Assembly: GCA_022495995.1 (NCBI GenBank)
Contig: JAFEMH010000163.1
Span: forward strand, 868,001 to 932,000
Source of the DNA: Adenophora triphylla var. japonica
Lineage: Eukaryota > Streptophyta > Magnoliopsida > Asterales > Campanulaceae
DNA length: 64,000 nucleotides
Direction: 5' to 3'
In this document: in pieces, positions 11,553 to 22,883 of the stretch
Position numbering within the stretch: the first letter of the stretch is position 1
Layout of the letters: every line of letters begins with the position of its first letter
Translations under genes and position numbers: made by a program
The notes under the pieces: model-generated
The model's database searches: none
Seen by the model: only the letters and a program-made list of their open reading frames with translations
Told to the model about the DNA's origin: nothing

Positions 11553-12005
11553 AATTTAGGTTCCTTAGCCCGCTAGGAGTCTGCTCCAAATAAGACTTCT
11601 TGAGTGAGAATAAATTTCTATTGAATTAGGATTCTGTGTGCTAATTGCTTCCCTTATTTTTAGGGATATTTAATAGGGGGAAAATTATATTTCGTTCAGT
11701 CATCATAAAGTTCATTTAATACAAAAATAAAAACATTGCTTACACATCTACTTTCATCCACTTGTTTTATAAATAGTGTTATAAACAATTATATCCTCAA
11801 TTCATTATTATATTAACTAATTTTTGTTTTAATTTTTTAATAAACGTGCAAATTCAAAATTAAAAACTTCAAATCTGGATCATGTTATTGATCAAACTCT
11901 AATTATGTTGCGTCACCGCGTGGAAGGAGAAGATCAAATCGGCAAGCATGGACGACGACCCTACATTATCCTATCCTTTTGGCACTACTATTATTTGCAT
12001 ATGGT
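11553..12005. other. AT-rich intergenic DNA, no gene seen
   Basis: No coding region, RNA gene or bounded repeat is supported here. Confidence 0.5.
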
Positions 12006-12277
12006 CAGGCCGTCCCGAAAATTATAGGAGGCCTGTGCGAAATGTGGAAATTGGGCCCTAATATTTAAGAAAAAAAAAAAACACAATAACTATAAAATAT
12101 ATATAAGTACTTTCATATAAAGATAAAAGTTTTATAAAATCAAGCACTAAAGTTTTATAAAAAAAAAAAAAAAATTTATGAAAAATATATACCTAATGGG
12201 CCAATCTAAAATGGGAGCCTCTCGAATTTGGGACCTCGTGCAAAAGAGCCTAATATTCCTTTTCATAATCGGGCCTG
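12006..12277. mobile_element. hAT-type MITE
   Basis: This 272-bp element begins CAGGCCGTCCCGA and ends TAATCGGGCCTG, giving imperfect inverted ends. It is flanked by a perfect 8-bp direct repeat CATATGGT (11998-12005 and 12278-12285), the hallmark of hAT transposase. The interior is AT-rich and non-coding. Confidence 0.8.
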
Positions 12278-12285
12278 CATATGGT

Positions 12286-12734
12286 ATCAAAGAGTTTTAT
12301 CTATACGAAATATTAGAGATTCAATCTTGTCAAATATATTATTTTTATTTATATGAAATGTCTTTTTCTGTCAAAAATACTTCAAACGTCAATATTGTAA
12401 TAAGTTTAAATACTTAGTAACAAAAATTAAAAAAAAATAATAAATAAATAAAAATCCACATACACATTTTCAATTGGCTAACGATCATCCGTCGCTTTCT
12501 CGGTCATCAGTATACTAGTGTCGTTCATTGCCAAAGCCAACATAGGCAAAAGACAAGCCGTCGTTGTGGGGCCATCATCAATTACTTACACATGCTTTGT
12601 TTATCCTAAAACTAATAGGTGTCACCGTCTCATTAATTTATTTTTATAAAACATTACATTTAAGTACAGTATATATAATTGTACTCAATGACAAAGCCCA
12701 AAAAAATCGAAAATAGGGTTCTTTTGGGATAACT
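12286..12734. other. AT-rich intergenic DNA, no gene seen
   Basis: Nothing supportable beyond low-complexity AT tracts. Confidence 0.5.
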
Positions 12735-12739
12735 ATTAG

Positions 12740-13664
12740 TGAACGGAATAATCATGATGTACGTCTCAACGCACAACTACGAGCCCCCCAATAGGCCCAC
12801 CCTAGACCCAACTATGAAGTATCGAGATCGAGCCTTGGGTCACGGCCCGTCCGACCGGCTTGGCAATCGTCGTCATTGAACGACTGTTCCCATCCAAGCG
12901 ACGAGCCATCAGACGTTAAGGAAGGGTTTGACTTATAACTCGTCGACACTCCAAGAAGAGATCGTCGACGTAGGTAGGCCCATCTAACGACGAGTCTTCC
13001 TCAGCCTTGCGGACCAAGACTCGTCCAAGAGAGAACGTCGTCACCGAACGACCAACACTCTCTCGTCGAGTCACCTCTCGAGAGCACGACCCCAGTGGAC
13101 GTACGGCTCCGGGTCGTCTCCTCTATTAAGCTTCCTCAACAAGCTTGGTTAATTAGCTAATTTGGGATAATGTCGGACTGCTACAAAGAGTGCCTTGTTA
13201 CACGTGCATTCATGCAACCAATAATAACAACAAAAGGCATGCGGGTTGACTTTCCTCTATAAGGTAAACTACGATCGGATGTCGGGTGTTGCGGCGTCGC
13301 ACATAGACGGACCAATACAGGCGCGACACGTGTACACCTAGGAGATGGAGCCGATCCCACGGTGGCGCATCAATCCAATCCAGCGGTTACGGTGAAAACC
13401 CTAATACCACCTTTCCAACTATAAATAAGAGAGTAATAACATGGAAAAAAGGTAATGCCTTACTTGCATATTTCCATACCCACACACTCCACAAAGTATT
13501 TGCACCATATTTCCGATCCATAATCTTACTCTCACGCCGGAGGAGCTTGCCAGGAAAACCCCGTAGCAGTTTCACCCTTTATTTCTTGTGTTGTGCGAGA
13601 TCCCGGAGCTAGCTCAATCATTTCTTGGACACAAGGCGAAGCTTTGCACGCTTTCTGCGCGATC
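12740..13664 (+). repeat. Tat element 5' LTR
   Basis: It begins TGAACGGAATAAT and ends GCGCGATC plus one base. A TATA box (CTATAAATAAG, 13420-13430) lies about 240 bp from its end. U3 is rich in CGACGAG/CTCGTCG motifs on both strands. It differs from the 3' LTR by many substitutions and small indels, so insertion is not recent. Confidence 0.9.
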
Positions 13665-13717
13665 GAGATTGGTTCCATTGAGGGAACGTGTTAGTGATCT
13701 TCGCTACGTAAATACAA

Positions 13718-14245
13718 ATGGAGCAGTTTGGAAAAATGGTGTCCGATGGTCATACAGCCAGTAAATCAACCGGAGATGAAGGAGTACCTCCTCCTCAGCA
13801 AGAAAATCCTAGGCCACCCTCACCACCTAGGAACCCTAACTTAAGGGTTACCCGGTCACAGGGGATGGTTGATGGTACAGGTCTTCAAGCAACTAGAAGA
13901 AGAGAAAAGGGGCATGCGGCTGAGCGCCAGAGGAGACCTCCACTGGAAAGGAGGCCTGAGACAACGGCAAGATATGCAAGAGGTCCCTCTAACCCTAATC
14001 TCGACAGAGCGGCTTTCCTCGTCGAAAGAGCCAACGCCCTCAAGGAGTTTTTGCAAATCCAAGACGAGCTCATTCGTATGGCCGCTCCTCAAGCTCCCCA
14101 GGCATCCCACCAAACAATCTCGTCAGGAAGGAGGAGAAGAAACCAAAGAGAGAATGCTGGTCGTCGTGAAGGGACTGCCACTGGAAACGAGCGAGTTGTG
14201 CCCCAGCTTGACCTAAGGGAACACATCAATGAAAGACGGAGCTAA
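13718..14245 (+). pseudogene. Tat gag N-terminal part
   Basis: Open from ATG 13718 for 175 codons. It encodes a Pro/Arg-rich start, then RAAFLVERANALKEFLQIQD and a basic C-terminal stretch. It ends where gag should continue, and later gag pieces appear in other frames. It looks like a truncated gag N-terminus rather than a complete gene. Confidence 0.7.
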
Positions 14246-15640
14246 GAAATGAACGGGCGCCGAGCCAAAGAGAGAGAACTCGATCTCCACGTCATGAACG
14301 AGAGGTTTCCAGATCTTATAGGTCGTCTCCACCTCCCAGCTATAGGGGACGATCCATCTCACGACTCAGCCTGCCTCACCGAGAGGCAACGGCCTATCAC
14401 CGTTGCAGGGGCCCCGTCAAGATAGGATCCCCAGTGCCCGGCGAGAGAGGTAGACATGAGAGAATTTTTGAGGTTGAAACGTCAAGTGGAAGAGTTGAGG
14501 AACAAAAGGAATAAAGTGGACGGCGACGACTACGATGACGACGTCGGCACGATGAATCCCTTGCTCCCTGGATGTTGGAAGCTGGACCCCGGAACCGGGC
14601 TTTAAACTACCCGACCTTAAGCGTACGACGGCTCCACCAACGCCATGGACCACATACTGACACCTTGAGGCACGGATGTACGTGGTGGCAAAGCTTACGG
14701 CCACGACGACGTCATGTGCGAGGCTCTCGAGCACGTTGGTCGACCTTTGCTTTGAGGTGGTTTAGAGGCTGCAAAGCGGGAGTATTGAATCTTGGAAACG
14801 GATGAGGAAGAAGTTTTTAGGAAGGTTTGCTCTACGAGGCGGGAGAGCGTCGTAAGACGATCAGCGACCTCGGCAACATATCCCGAGGAACTGCAGAAAG
14901 CTCAATGAACTACTTCAAGAGGTTTAAGAAATTGGTAGATCAAATTGATGAGGATCTAACCGATAGAGAAATAATAAATTGCTTCGGACATGGCGTCCTT
15001 TCCTCTACCACTGGACTACGAGCTCCAAGTCCGCCCGCCAAGTCTCGCGCAAAGACCTGCATGCCCAGGCGTACGCCGTCGCCGAGGCCGAAGAAGAAGA
15101 AAGTTACAAAGAGAGGGAAAGTCTCATGGGACGAGGGCCGGCGACGAAGTCCAAAAAGGATAAGGGCGGAGAAAAAGGAAAGAACAAAGTGAAAGCGGAA
15201 AAAGTTCCGGAGTCGTACACTCCACTTACCGTTTCCCGGAGCAGAAATTTTGAGCAACGTTGATTTCGGCCGGCCCAGAAGATGAACCCTAACGGGAAGG
15301 GAAAGAAGAACATGAACAAATATTGTGAATACCACGAGGACAAGGGCACGACACCGAGGAATGTTTTAGTTTGAAAAGATCATTCAAAGATGGATCGACG
15401 CCAGGGCGACTCGGAGGAATATATAAGGAAGGACCGTCGGGCGGCCACAACCGGACTGCTAACGACGACCCCCCGAGAGGAACCCAAGAATGGTCACTGG
15501 TGATCTACGAGGAGACGAGCAAGAACCAGATTAAGAGCGACATCTACCATCTAAAGAAGGCCCCGCACGTCCCCGTAAATCGAAATTCCAAACGACGTCA
15601 TAAGTTTCTTTCCCTACGAGCTTCCGGCCCAACCCGTTAG
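14246..15640 (+). pseudogene. Tat gag remainder, frameshifted
   Basis: Gag-like pieces in several frames include MNYFKRFKKLVDQIDEDLTD near 14905 and a knuckle-like CEYHEDKG ... CFSLK near 15320, where a frame change splits the motif. Lys/Glu-rich linker sequence lies between them. No continuous reading frame remains. Confidence 0.7.
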
Positions 15641-15659
15641 CTCGTCAACAAACCTTAGT

Positions 15660-16030
15660 CATACCTGGTTTCATTGATAATTGTGAGTCACGGAGAATCT
15701 TGATTGATACTGGAGCCGCCAAGGATATCTTATTTTACAATGTCTACCAACGAATGGGTCTACCTGACAGTCGCCTAAGTCCTTACTTAGGTCGTCTAGA
15801 GGGATTCACCAATCATCGGGTAGATGCGAAAGGCCAAATTAGCCTCTCAGTTGATATCGGAGAACACCCCTTGAGAACAATCAAGGCCGTAACCTTCATA
15901 GTGATCGACGTCGTCGGTGATTATCATGCAATCCTTGGCCAGCGGGTCGGTCCGCTTTGGGGATCGTCGCCTCGGTTCCACATCAACGAATTAAATTTCC
16001 TTCACGTGTCGGAGCCTCGGATGTGTGTTG
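15660..16030 (+). pseudogene. Tat protease region
   Basis: An open frame contains the retropepsin active-site motif LIDTGAAKDILF near 15700, followed by a GRLEGF segment and DYHAILGQ near 15925. This is the standard Tat/Athila protease arrangement. Confidence 0.8.
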
Positions 16031-16439
16031 GGGACGGCCCCGAGAATTCCTAGAGCACGTGCTAAAGGCGAAACGGACTATCGAAATCGACGACCCAAAT
16101 CACAATGTGAAGCTCTCAAAATCCATCAAAGAAACGACGACCTCGTACGCCAATGTCTCAACGATCAAGTGCGTCGAAAATCCAGAAATTTTGGCCGAAG
16201 TATTCTTGAACGACAAAGGCTGCTGTAAACACAACCTTTGGCCGCCCAAGAATCGGGGGCCGACTGGACAAGGCGATTGACGACGAGGTACCTGGATCGA
16301 CACCGAAGCGAGAAGGAAAATTAAGGAGATCGTCATTGAGTCCATGGATTTTAAGGACGACGCCCCAGAGATGAAGCCGGCGGACGAGCTACTCGAACTA
16401 GTCATCTACCCGGATTATCCCGAGCGAGAAAAATAAAAG

Positions 16440-17720
16440 CTGGGGTCTCGGTTGTGCACCGAGAGAGGAAGAGATAATCTCCTACTCAAACAAAACCTCG
16501 ATGTTTTCGCTTGGAGAGTAGAAGATATGAAAGGCATTAGAGAAGACGTGGCGATTCGCGAGGCTTGGGGTGAATCCTACTATGAAATTCAAGGAGCAAA
16601 GGTGTCGTGTTTTTTCAAGCGAAAAAGAGATTGCTATAAAGCGGGAGATTGAGAAATTGCTAAGTCTTGGAATCATCGTGAGCCGGGTTCACAACCTGGT
16701 TGCTTGATGTGGTTCTTGTGAAGAAACCTAATGGGAAGTGGAGATTGTGTGTTGACTTTGCGATCTGAACATGGCGTGTCCCCGAAGGACAGTTATCCGC
16801 TTGCCAGAATCGGCAAGCTCGTCGATTACATGGCCGCCATACTACTACGAGCTTTCTTGATGCCTACTCAGGCTATCACCAAATCAAGATGGGCGAGGAG
16901 GACATTCAGAACGGCTTTTCGGGCGGCGGGGGAACTTACGTTTATACGAAGATGCCTTTTGGGCTTAAAAACGCCGGTGCCACTTACCAAAGGATGATAA
17001 ATAAGGTGTTCGAGACCGGATCGGCGACAATGCGGGCGTACGTTGATGATATGGTCGTCGGAAATCAAAAAAGAGGAAGCACGTCGACGACCTAGAACAA
17101 ACATTCACCAACCTACGAGCAAATGACATGGTCCTCGGCAGGCTAAATGCGTTTTCGGAGTTTGCTGCGAGGGGAAGTTCCTAGGATTTATGCTCTCTCG
17201 GCGGGGATCGAAGCCAATCTGAGAAAATCAAGGCTTTGATGGATATGGCCGAACCTACGAGCATCAGGAGGTTCGGCGCCTAAATGGACGAGTAGCGGCC
17301 TTAGGTCGTTTTATTGCCAAGTCTGCGAGAGATCACTCCCGTTTTTAAAGCTCTCGAGTGCAAAGGACTTCAAATGGACGGACGAATGTTCCCGATCGTT
17401 CAAACGGTTGAAAGAATATCTTGGCTCCCCGCGCTCCTCCAAAGCCCAGTAGCGGGGAGGACCTTTACGTTTATCTCTCGGCGAGTGATAAGGCCGTCGC
17501 CGCCGTATTGGTCGGGGAGGAAGGAGGAACACGAGGCCGGTTTATTACGTCGTAGCTTTGTCGAGATGTTGAAACCCGTTACTTTAACGCGGAAAAGATC
17601 GCTTACGCTCTCGTCATTACTGACACGAAAGCTACGAGCATACTTCTCCGCTCATCCCATCGTCGTATATACTGAAATGCCCCAGCTGCGCAAAATCTTG
17701 CACCGATCCTGAAAGCTTCA
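16440..17720 (+). pseudogene. Tat reverse transcriptase and gypsy RNase H
   Basis: RT motifs are scattered over three frames: a PNGKWRLCVDF-like segment near 16730, YTKMPFGLKNAGATYQRMIN near 16940 and the catalytic YVDDMVVG near 17040. The gypsy RNase H start (a YLSASDKAVAAVLV-type segment) is readable near 17470 and an AEKIAYALVI piece near 17590. There are many single-base frameshifts. Confidence 0.85.
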
Positions 17721-17909
17721 GTCGTCTTCTCAGCTGGAGTATTGAGGCGGCGAGTTCGATATAGAGTATAGGACGAGGAAGACCCAAGCTCAATCATTGG
17801 CGAGACTTCTGGTTGAAACGTCATTCACCATCGACGACGATCAAAGGAAGCCACGGCCGGCGAACAAGGGGAAGGAGGTCGGCGAGCAGCCAGCGGAGTT
17901 AGTTTTGCC

Positions 17910-18300
17910 CGTAGGATGTTGGAAAATCTTTTCGGACGGGTCGGCAACCAAGAATCCGAGCGGAGCGAGGATCGTTCTTGTTGAGCCGAGAGCGGGACGG
18001 TTTTGAAGAAGTTTTGAGGTTCAAGTTTCAAGCATCAAACAACCAGGCCGAGTACGAGGCACTCGTAGCAGCCATTGAATATGCGAAGTGTTTTGGAGCT
18101 ACAAAAATTGCAGCTTATTGTGATTCTCAATTGATCGTGAACCAAGTGAGAGGAGATTATCAAGTCGTCGATTCCACCTGTGAAGTACCACCTGTTGGTC
18201 GGAGAATTGATCTGAGTTTAGAATTTTGGGCCATACGTAGAATCGCTCGAGAAAACAACGAGCACGCCGACCTACTTTCAAAGCTAGCTACGGACCAACT
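17910..18300 (+). pseudogene. Second (archaeal-type) RNase H
   Basis: Motifs WKIFSDGSATKNPSGA near 17925, NNQAEYEALVAAIEYA near 18050 and AAYCDSQLIVNQVRGDY near 18120 provide the D, E and D of an RNase H active site. A frame change separates the first from the other two. This extra domain is diagnostic of Tat-lineage elements. Confidence 0.85.
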
Positions 18301-18499
18301 CCCTGAGGACGAACATGGCCATCACTTGGCCTATTTAGATCAGCCGGCTTATGAACGGGTGAGGGTCCTCTGCATCGGAGACTGCCCAAAATGTTGGATC
18401 GACGAACTAAAGGCATTCATTGAACGGGAGGAGTTGCCAACGGACGAGGTCTCGGCAAGACAAGTAAAGAGGAAGTCGGCCAGATCTACGGTCGTCGAA

Positions 18500-19640
18500 G
18501 GAGAGCTCTGAGACGATCCATTACCCTGCCATTCTTTGAAGTGCGTTCATCCGAGACAAGGTCGTTCAATTCTTTGTTCGAAGTGCATCAAGGAGAGTGT
18601 GGAGGCCATCCTGGGGCCGTACACTTTGGGCGATAAAATCATAACCGTGGGATACTCTTGGCCCCACCTTCGTGAAGACGCTAAACAATTTGTGAAAAAG
18701 TGTGACACACACTTGACGTTTCGCCGACCTCCCTGCCGCCTACAACCGAGCAAACCCCTGTCTTGGTGCCTGGCCGTTTGATATGTGGGGTGTTGATCGA
18801 TTGGGCCTTTTCCGCCGGCGAGGAGGAGTCAAATATGTGATCGTAGCGGTTGATTACTTTTCAAAGTGGGTGGAGGCCGAGGCCTTGAACAAGATTACGA
18901 AAACAACGCCCTAAGCTTCATTCATGACTCGATATGGTGTCGCCGGAATCCCAGGTGATCGTTTCGAGACGACGGCCTACGGTTTTCAAGAAAATTCGAG
19001 CGGGAATTGAACGAGGATGGGCGTCAAACACTCCAAGTCGTCCGTCGCCTACCCCCAAGGCAACGGGCAAGCCAAGCGGCCCAATAAACTCGTCTTATCG
19101 CCTTGTGCAAAAATGCGGAAGGAAGAGATACAAGATGGTTGGACGGACTACCCTCGCCTCTCTCAGGGCCAGTCCGCACAACCACCCGGGGCCTACGGGG
19201 AAACCCCATTTGCTTTAGCTTATGGCTCGGAAGGCCACGGCCCCGCCGAACCTTCACCGACGACCGAGTTGCTTTGTACGAGGTAGAAAAGAACATCCAC
19301 GGCCAAACAAGTCGATCTGGACCTCGTAGACGAACGGAGATTGGATGCCCGGTTAAGGATGGAGAACTACAAAAAGAAAACCAAGGCTTATCACGACAAG
19401 AAGGTGAAGAGAAGGTTCTTTAAGGTCGGTGACCATGTACTAAGAAAGATCGAAGCAACGGGACTCAAAGCCCGTCAAAACAAACTCTCCCCCAATTGGG
19501 AAGGACCATACATTGTCACAAGTGTGGTCGGAGAGGGAACCTATCGCCTTGCAAAGCCGAACGGTGAAAGTCTCAAGCATCCACGGCACGCCCAACCACC
19601 TAATGAAATACTACTTTTGAGGTCGTCGACAACATCCAGC
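18500..19640 (+). pseudogene. Tat integrase, frameshifted
   Basis: Readable pieces are the zinc-binding CDTHLTFRR region near 18705, the first-Asp segment near 18780 (PFDMWGVD-like, shifted), KYVIVAVDYFSKWVEAEAL near 18835, MTRYGV near 18925 and the third-catalytic segment SVAYPQGNGQAK near 19040. There Lys replaces the family Glu. The C-terminal GDHVLRKIEATG and NWEGPYIVTSVVGEGTYRLA segments near 19430-19550 are intact. Confidence 0.85.
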
Positions 19641-19799
19641 GCCACTTAGGGCACCTACCTTGTGGTTCCTTGTGTAATTTTGTGAAATTTGAAGTTTTTG
19701 GGAAATTGTAAGGGATACCTATAAATCCCGAGAGCTCGTTGTTTACTAGAAAGTTATTTATGAAAGATCGTCGCTTTGTTGATTTTCTACTACACAAAT

Positions 19800-19915
19800 T
19801 CTAGCACTTTAACCAAGTATAAAGGTTAGACGAAGCCGGTACTTCGTCGAATACATCTACTTTAACCAAGTATAAAGGTTAGACGTAGCCGGACTTCGTC
19901 GATCGCTATAATCGG
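19800..19915. repeat. Short tandem duplication
   Basis: A unit beginning CTTTAACCAAGTATAAAGG and ending in a TTCGTCGA motif occurs twice in tandem (starts near 19807 and 19859). It lies between the integrase end and the antisense ORF. Confidence 0.7.
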
Positions 19916-20328
19916 TATAGATGACTCGTCTATAGAACTTTGTCATACGAACAAAAATCTATTGACCTTCATACTATTCCTACGAGCCATTGAGAAGTTG
20001 AGAAAATACAAGTTTGAACAAAGGTCGACCATATTAGGACAGAACCAAGTTACGGTCATAAAACGACGACTACTCACACTTGTCCTCAAACTTACTCGTC
20101 CAATAGGTTATCACATGCTATCTATGTTAACACAGATTAACAAACAGAAAACAAAGGCATTGAATATCTTAAAACATGAAACAAACATTGTACGACCCCC
20201 TACAAACAACGAGGAAACTCGCCTACATTACAAACATTAAAAATTGTCTTGAGATAATTGTTTGGAACCACCACCAAAAACTTAACATTGTTTGGGACAT
20301 TACAAACGATCTCATAAAAATCAAATGA

Positions 20329-21090
20329 TCACTGGGGGTCAACACCAACATTAGACGGAGCTGCATCAGGGTCTGGGGCATCCTCGACGAAATGTTTGAA
20401 ATAGGCGTCGAAATTCTTGGGGTCAACTACGGGAACCGGCCACTCGTCCCTCCCAGCCTTTTCGTCGTCTTCTCTTATAATGAGTAAATCGTTGTCGTTG
20501 AAGGGAACTAAAGGATGAACTAGACGAGCTTCTTCGTCATGTGGCAATTCGGTGCAAAGGTCGGCCAGCTTCCTCGTAGACAAAAGACCCTTAGTTTCCG
20601 GATCAGCAAGAATCCTCCGGGCTAAATGTTTGGTTCCGTCTTGGAAGAAGCAACTGGCCTTATCAGCGACGATCTTGGAAAATTCGCCACCTCTTTTGAA
20701 TTGTTCCACAGCATCCAACTTTGCGTCGGCCAAAGCCGCTTGATTATCAGCCCTCATCGATTCAATTTGACTCCGAGAACACTCGTAGTCAGTTGTCAGT
20801 TTGGTCACTTTACCCTCTGCAGCACGAAGGGCAGTCGTTAAAATCTTGCCATCTTCTACGAGCTTGGCCTTCTCAGCTTTCGCCGTCTCCACCTCCTTCA
20901 ATATCCCATTCTTCTGAGCCATCAACGACTCATAGGCAGCAGTGAGCTGGATGATGTTTTCTTCAGCTTCCTTCAACTTCTTCTCAGCCTCTTCCTTGGC
21001 TCCGACAGACAAAATCAGCTGCTCATTTTCCTTCATCTCAGCGTCGTAGCAAGCCTTGAAGTCCGCCGTCATCACCACTGACATCATCAT
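20329..21090 (-). CDS. Antisense ORF of the Tat element, coiled coil
   Basis: An uninterrupted 253-codon minus-strand frame starts at ATG 21090, with an in-frame TGA two codons upstream. About residues 15-130 form a heptad-rich coiled coil (KEEAEKKLKEAEENI, KEVETAKAEKAKL). A more globular part follows (EQFKRGGEFSKIVADKAS, ARRILADPETKGLLS), then an acidic Pro-rich tail. Extra ORFs in antisense near the 3' LTR are a documented trait of Tat-lineage elements such as Grande, but their function is unknown. A TCAG just inside the start could be a splice acceptor, so the true protein may begin with an upstream exon. It stays open although every sense gene nearby is broken. Confidence 0.65.
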   Translation of the reverse strand: MMMSVVMTADFKACYDAEMKENEQLILSVGAKEEAEKKLKEAEENIIQLTAAYESLMAQKNGILKEVETAKAEKAKLVEDGKILTTALRAAEGKVTKLTTDYECSRSQIESMRADNQAALADAKLDAVEQFKRGGEFSKIVADKASCFFQDGTKHLARRILADPETKGLLSTRKLADLCTELPHDEEARLVHPLVPFNDNDLLIIREDDEKAGRDEWPVPVVDPKNFDAYFKHFVEDAPDPDAAPSNVGVDPQ

Positions 21091-21181
21091 AATTCAAAAT
21101 TCAAACTGACGGTCGTACGGATACCTTGGAGGGAAAACGACAACTCCTGGCCCGTCGAGACGACCATGAGTTGGGGGCCAC

Positions 21182-22107
21182 TGAACGGAATAATCTGTGA
21201 TGGGCCGAGCCCAACGTACAACTACGAGCCTGGGGGCCCAATAGGCCCACCCTAGGACCCAACTATGAAGTATCAGATCAAAGCCTTGGGTCATGGCCCG
21301 TCCGACCCCGGTTGGCAATCGTCGTCATTGAACGACCAAGCCCATCCAAGCGACGAGCCATTGTATCAGTAAGGAAGGGTTTGACTTATAACTCGTCGAC
21401 ACTCCAAGAAGAGATCGTCGACAGAGGTAGGCCCATCTAACGACGAGTCTTCCCTCAAGCCTTGAGACCGGCGCTCGTCCCGAGAGAACGTCGTCACCGA
21501 ACGACCAACACTCTCTCGTCGAGTCACCTCTCAAGGAGACGACCCAGTGGACGTACGGCTCCGGGTCGTCTCCTCTATTAAGCTTCCTCAACAAGCTTGG
21601 TTAATTAGCTAATTTGGGATAATGTCGACTGCTTCTACGGTGCCTTGTTACACGTGCATTCATGCAACCAATAATAACAACAAAAGGCACGCAGTTGACT
21701 TTCCTCTATAAGGTAAACTACTTATCGATGTCGGGTGTTGCGGCGTCCTTACATAGACGGACCAATACCGGCGCGACACGTGTACACCTGGGGAGATGGA
21801 GCCGATCCCACTACCGGCATCAATCCAATCCAACGGTTACGGTGAAAACCCTAATACCACCTTTCCAACTATAAATAAGCAGAGTAATAACATGGAAAAG
21901 GTAATGCCTTACCGCATATTTCCATACCCACACACTCCACGCATTTGCACCATATTTCCAAATTCATAATCTTACTCACGCCGGGAGGGGCTTGCCTAAG
22001 ACCCCTTGCCATAGCTTTCACCCTTTATTTTCAGGTGCAGATCCGGAGCTAGCTCAATCATTTGCTGGACACAAGAACTGAGCTTTGCACGCTTTCCTGC
22101 GCGATCA
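21182..22107 (+). repeat. Tat element 3' LTR
   Basis: It begins TGAACGGAATAAT after a purine tract and ends GCGCGATCA, followed by ATTAG. The TATA box copy is at 21870-21879. Confidence 0.95.
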
Positions 22108-22242
22108 ATTAGTATAATTGAAATATTTAATATAATATATAAGGGGGCTAAATATTAATTTAGTGTAATTATTTTAAAAGGGATTAAAATATATAAATCT
22201 AATATTTTTTAAATAATTTGAAAATGCTAAAATTAATGCATA

Positions 22243-22479
22243 CTCCCTCCGTCCAATAAAATCTTACTCACTTTATCATTTAAGTCGTCTCACTTAAAAG
22301 TCACATTTTTCTAAAAGTGAAATTTTTTAATACTTCTTTATTCATGGGATCCACTTATCATATTCACAACAACTATTCACTTACTATTCTCTATCTCACT
22401 TTCTCTCTCCTACCCACTCACAGTCACAACTCCTACTTTAATAACATCATTTTTTATTTTTCGCAATGGACGGAGGGAG
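22243..22479. mobile_element. Stowaway-like MITE
   Basis: Ends CTCCCTCCGTCC and GGACGGAGGGAG form a 12-bp perfect inverted repeat flanked by TA on both sides. This is the Tc1/mariner-derived Stowaway pattern. It lies 230 bp upstream of the purine permease start codon. Confidence 0.9.
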
Positions 22480-22710
22480 TACTCTAAAATTAAAAAATCT
22501 AAGAGGCATCAACCTAGCCTCGATCGGATATACATGATTTGATATGACGTTGGTTGCTCTATCATTGCTTTTGTTTGTCTAAGGAGGTTGTCAACATATT
22601 GAACTTAACGACTTGGACTTCTTGTTGTTACTTAAATGTTTTAATTCATCATTCATGCCCCAAACGTATTCCTCTCTCTCTCTCTCTCTACCCCTTGTAG
22701 CATTTCTTGG

Positions 22711-22847
22711 ATGGGGGAAGCTCAAGAACTGCCTGCTCCAACTTTCGGTTAGTGATCATTTCGCAAATTATGTCCTTATTTATATGCCTTTGATTCCATC
22801 ATTTCTTTCCTTTTATGCCTGGTTGATCGTTTCACAACCTAGCTCAT

Positions 22848-22883
<36 letters not shown>

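Larger units (their letters stand above)
12740..22107 (+). mobile_element. Ty3/gypsy Tat-lineage LTR retrotransposon
   Basis: A 9.4-kb element with TG...CA LTRs of about 925 bp, bounded by the target duplication ATTAG (12735-12739 and 22108-22112). The internal order is gag, protease, RT, gypsy RNase H, a second RNase H of the archaeal/plant type, then integrase. The second RNase H places it in the Tat lineage. A 253-codon ORF on the opposite strand lies between integrase and the 3' LTR. All sense genes are broken. A purine tract (TTGGGGGCC, about 21172-21180) precedes the 3' LTR. The primer site after the 5' LTR is unclear. Confidence 0.95.
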
